From: Chitinophaga qingshengii
GTDB taxonomy: Bacteria; Bacteroidota; Bacteroidia; Chitinophagales; Chitinophagaceae
Length of the DNA: 64,000 bases
Assembly (NCBI RefSeq): GCF_014529935.1
Contig: NZ_JACVFC010000002.1
Coordinates: 186,001-250,000, forward strand
Direction: 5' to 3'
Shown here: piece by piece, positions 62,651 to 64,000 of the stretch
Position numbering within the stretch: position 1 is the stretch's first letter
Layout of the letters: the number at the start of each line of letters is the position of its first letter
Notes under the pieces: model-generated
What the model was told of the DNA's origin: nothing
What the model saw: only the letters and a program-made list of their open reading frames with translations
The model's database searches: none
Program-made: the position numbers and the translations under genes

Positions 62651-63790
62651 TTACGCCAGGATGGAGCGGCTGATCACGATACGTTGTACTTCAGAAGTAC
62701 CTTCGTAGATCTGGGTGATCTTGGCATCGCGCATGAGGCGTTCAACGTGATACTCTTTCACGTAGCCGTAGCCGCCGTGTACCTGCACCGCTTCTGTGGT
62801 TACCCACATCGCTGTTTCAGAGGAGAACACTTTAGCCATAGACCCGCTGAGCGTATAATCGAGGTGTTGATCTTTTTCCCACGCCGCCTTGAGGCAGAGC
62901 AGGCGGGACGCCTCGATTCTGGTAGCCATATCTGCCAGTTTAAACTGGATGGCCTGGTGTTGGGATATCTCTTTGCCGAATGCTTTTCTTTCTTTGGAGT
63001 ATTTCACGGCCAGTTCATAAGCGCCGCTGGCGATGCCCAGCGCCTGGGACGCGATGCCGATACGGCCGCCGCCCAGTGTTTTCATGGCGAATTTGAAGCC
63101 GAAGCCATCTTCACCGATTCTGTTTTCTTTGGGTACTACCACATCCTGGAACATGATGCTGTGGGTATCGCTGCCGCGGATGCCCAGTTTATTTTCTTTG
63201 GCGCCTACGGTTACACCGGGGCTGTTTTTTTCCACGATGAGGGCGTTGATACCTTTGCTGCCTTTTTCCGGGTGGGTTTGGGCCATCACCAGGTATACGC
63301 TGGCGGAGTTACCGTTGGTGATCCAGTTTTTGGTACCGTTGAGCAGGTAGTGGTCACCTTTATCTTCTGCCGTGGTGCGCTGGGAGGTAGCGTCGGAACC
63401 GGCTTCCGGCTCGCTCAGCAGGAAAGCGCCGATAATTTCGCCTTTAGCCAGGGGCACCAGGTATTTTTGTTTCTGTTCTTCTGTGCCGTAGGCTTCCAAT
63501 CCCCAGCAAACCAGGGAGTTATTTACACTCATCACCACGGAGGCGGAGGCATCTACCTTCGATATTTCTTCCATCGCCAGCACATAGGAGATGGTATCCA
63601 GGCCTGCGCCGCCATATTTAGGGTCTACCATCATGCCCAGAAAACCCAGTTCGCCCAGTTTTTTAATCTGTTCTGCCGGAAACTTCTGTAGCTCATCGCG
63701 TTCTATCACCCCCGGTAACAGTTCCGTTTGGGCGAAATCACGCGCAGCCTTTTGAATCATAAGATGCTCTTCCGTAAGTTGAAAGTCCAT
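62651..63790 (-). CDS. Acyl-CoA dehydrogenase
   Basis: The 379-residue flavoenzyme introduces the first double bond in acyl-CoA oxidation. It has the helical N-terminus (MDFQLTEEHLMIQKAARDFAQ), FLLSEPEAGSDATSQRT, NGTKNWITNG, a VQVHGGYGYVKEYHVERLMRDAKI block and the catalytic Glu in QIYEGTSEVQRIVI. It resembles short-chain (butyryl-CoA) dehydrogenases. It probably stands alone; a weak -7-like box TAATTTGG lies upstream near 63823-63830. Confidence 0.93.
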   Translation of the reverse strand: MDFQLTEEHLMIQKAARDFAQTELLPGVIERDELQKFPAEQIKKLGELGFLGMMVDPKYGGAGLDTISYVLAMEEISKVDASASVVMSVNNSLVCWGLEAYGTEEQKQKYLVPLAKGEIIGAFLLSEPEAGSDATSQRTTAEDKGDHYLLNGTKNWITNGNSASVYLVMAQTHPEKGSKGINALIVEKNSPGVTVGAKENKLGIRGSDTHSIMFQDVVVPKENRIGEDGFGFKFAMKTLGGGRIGIASQALGIASGAYELAVKYSKERKAFGKEISQHQAIQFKLADMATRIEASRLLCLKAAWEKDQHLDYTLSGSMAKVFSSETAMWVTTEAVQVHGGYGYVKEYHVERLMRDAKITQIYEGTSEVQRIVISRSILA

Positions 63791-63923
63791 GGTTTTAGTT
63801 GTTGTTTAAAAAGAATAGTGATAAATCCAAATTATTTATAAATCAGGACGTAAAAAAATGCCGCCCGGAAAATTCAACGTTGTCAACCATAACGCGGCAA
63901 TTTTTGAATAAAATGCGAGGATA

Positions 63924-64000
63924 TCACCACCCTATTGGATTTGGTTCATACAATATATGTCCTTTTTTCACCATTGCCTGGTGCGCTGCTTTGGGTGTTC
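63924..64000 (-). CDS. C-terminal fragment, possibly an IS3-type integrase (partial)
   Basis: The minus strand is open from the window edge to a TGA at 63926-63924, giving about 25 residues (TPKAAHQAMVKKGHILYEPN and then PIGW). The start of that stretch resembles the kTPxxVH segment near the end of IS3 integrases. Downstream an imperfect hairpin (TGCCGC near 63858, GCGGCA near 63893) is seen. Too little sequence is present for a firm call, so it may also be an ordinary gene end. Confidence 0.3.
   Translation of the reverse strand, partial: TPKAAHQAMVKKGHILYEPNPIGW

Overview
The window looks like chromosomal DNA of a Bacteroidota bacterium, most likely a Chitinophaga-like member of the Chitinophagaceae. 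The signs are a short primary sigma factor without region 1.1, a fused SecDF, a type IX secretion sorting domain, an S46 dipeptidyl-peptidase, a DUF4249 lipoprotein, an ECF/FecR pair, and promoters that fit the Bacteroidota form TTTG-N17-20-TAnnTTTG. Shine-Dalgarno sites are not evident. No rRNA, tRNA, CRISPR array or prophage was seen. Most of the window is ordinary core chromosome.

Layout. 1-4.8 kb: MATE exporter tail, TPR protein, folB, trxB, DUF4249 lipoprotein and the primary sigma factor. 5-15 kb: threonine aldolase, valS, a secreted protein, a large metallopeptidase/propeller/barrel protein, serine dehydratase and two FKBP lipoproteins. 15-24 kb: groEL-groES, then nusB-DUF1573-yajC-coaE, an A-type Fe-S protein with an altered C-terminus, and secDF. 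24-38 kb: serine hydrolase, DUF4397 lipoprotein, aspartate aminotransferase, M23 peptidase, mutase large subunit, methyltransferase, FtsX-type permease, S46 peptidase, a degenerate LytS-like kinase and an M57-like metalloprotease. 39-50 kb: a T9SS-exported subtilase, lpd, lolA-ftsK and a run of hydrolase, DUF423, aroK and phosphopantetheinyl transferase, then dcd. 50-54.5 kb: ECF sigma/FecR and a two-gene RNA repair operon. 54.6-64 kb: DUF885, DUF4272, DUF1080, SRPBCC, YtxH, TlpA-like, YggS, acyl-CoA dehydrogenase and a possible transposase tail.

The most interesting locus is at 52.3-54.5 kb. An RNA ligase overlaps an HD-domain/polynucleotide-kinase fusion, which together would supply RNA end healing and sealing. 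Upstream lies a near-ideal promoter followed by about 100 nt of structured RNA ending in a U-tract. This could be a small RNA or an attenuating leader for the repair operon. The operon ends in its own inverted repeat.

Three other signals recur. Many gene ends carry long, almost perfect palindromes built from a few A/T-rich words. Several promoters lie so close to the start codon that the mRNAs should be nearly leaderless. A REP-like element seems to have replaced the C-terminal CGCG end of an A-type Fe-S carrier.
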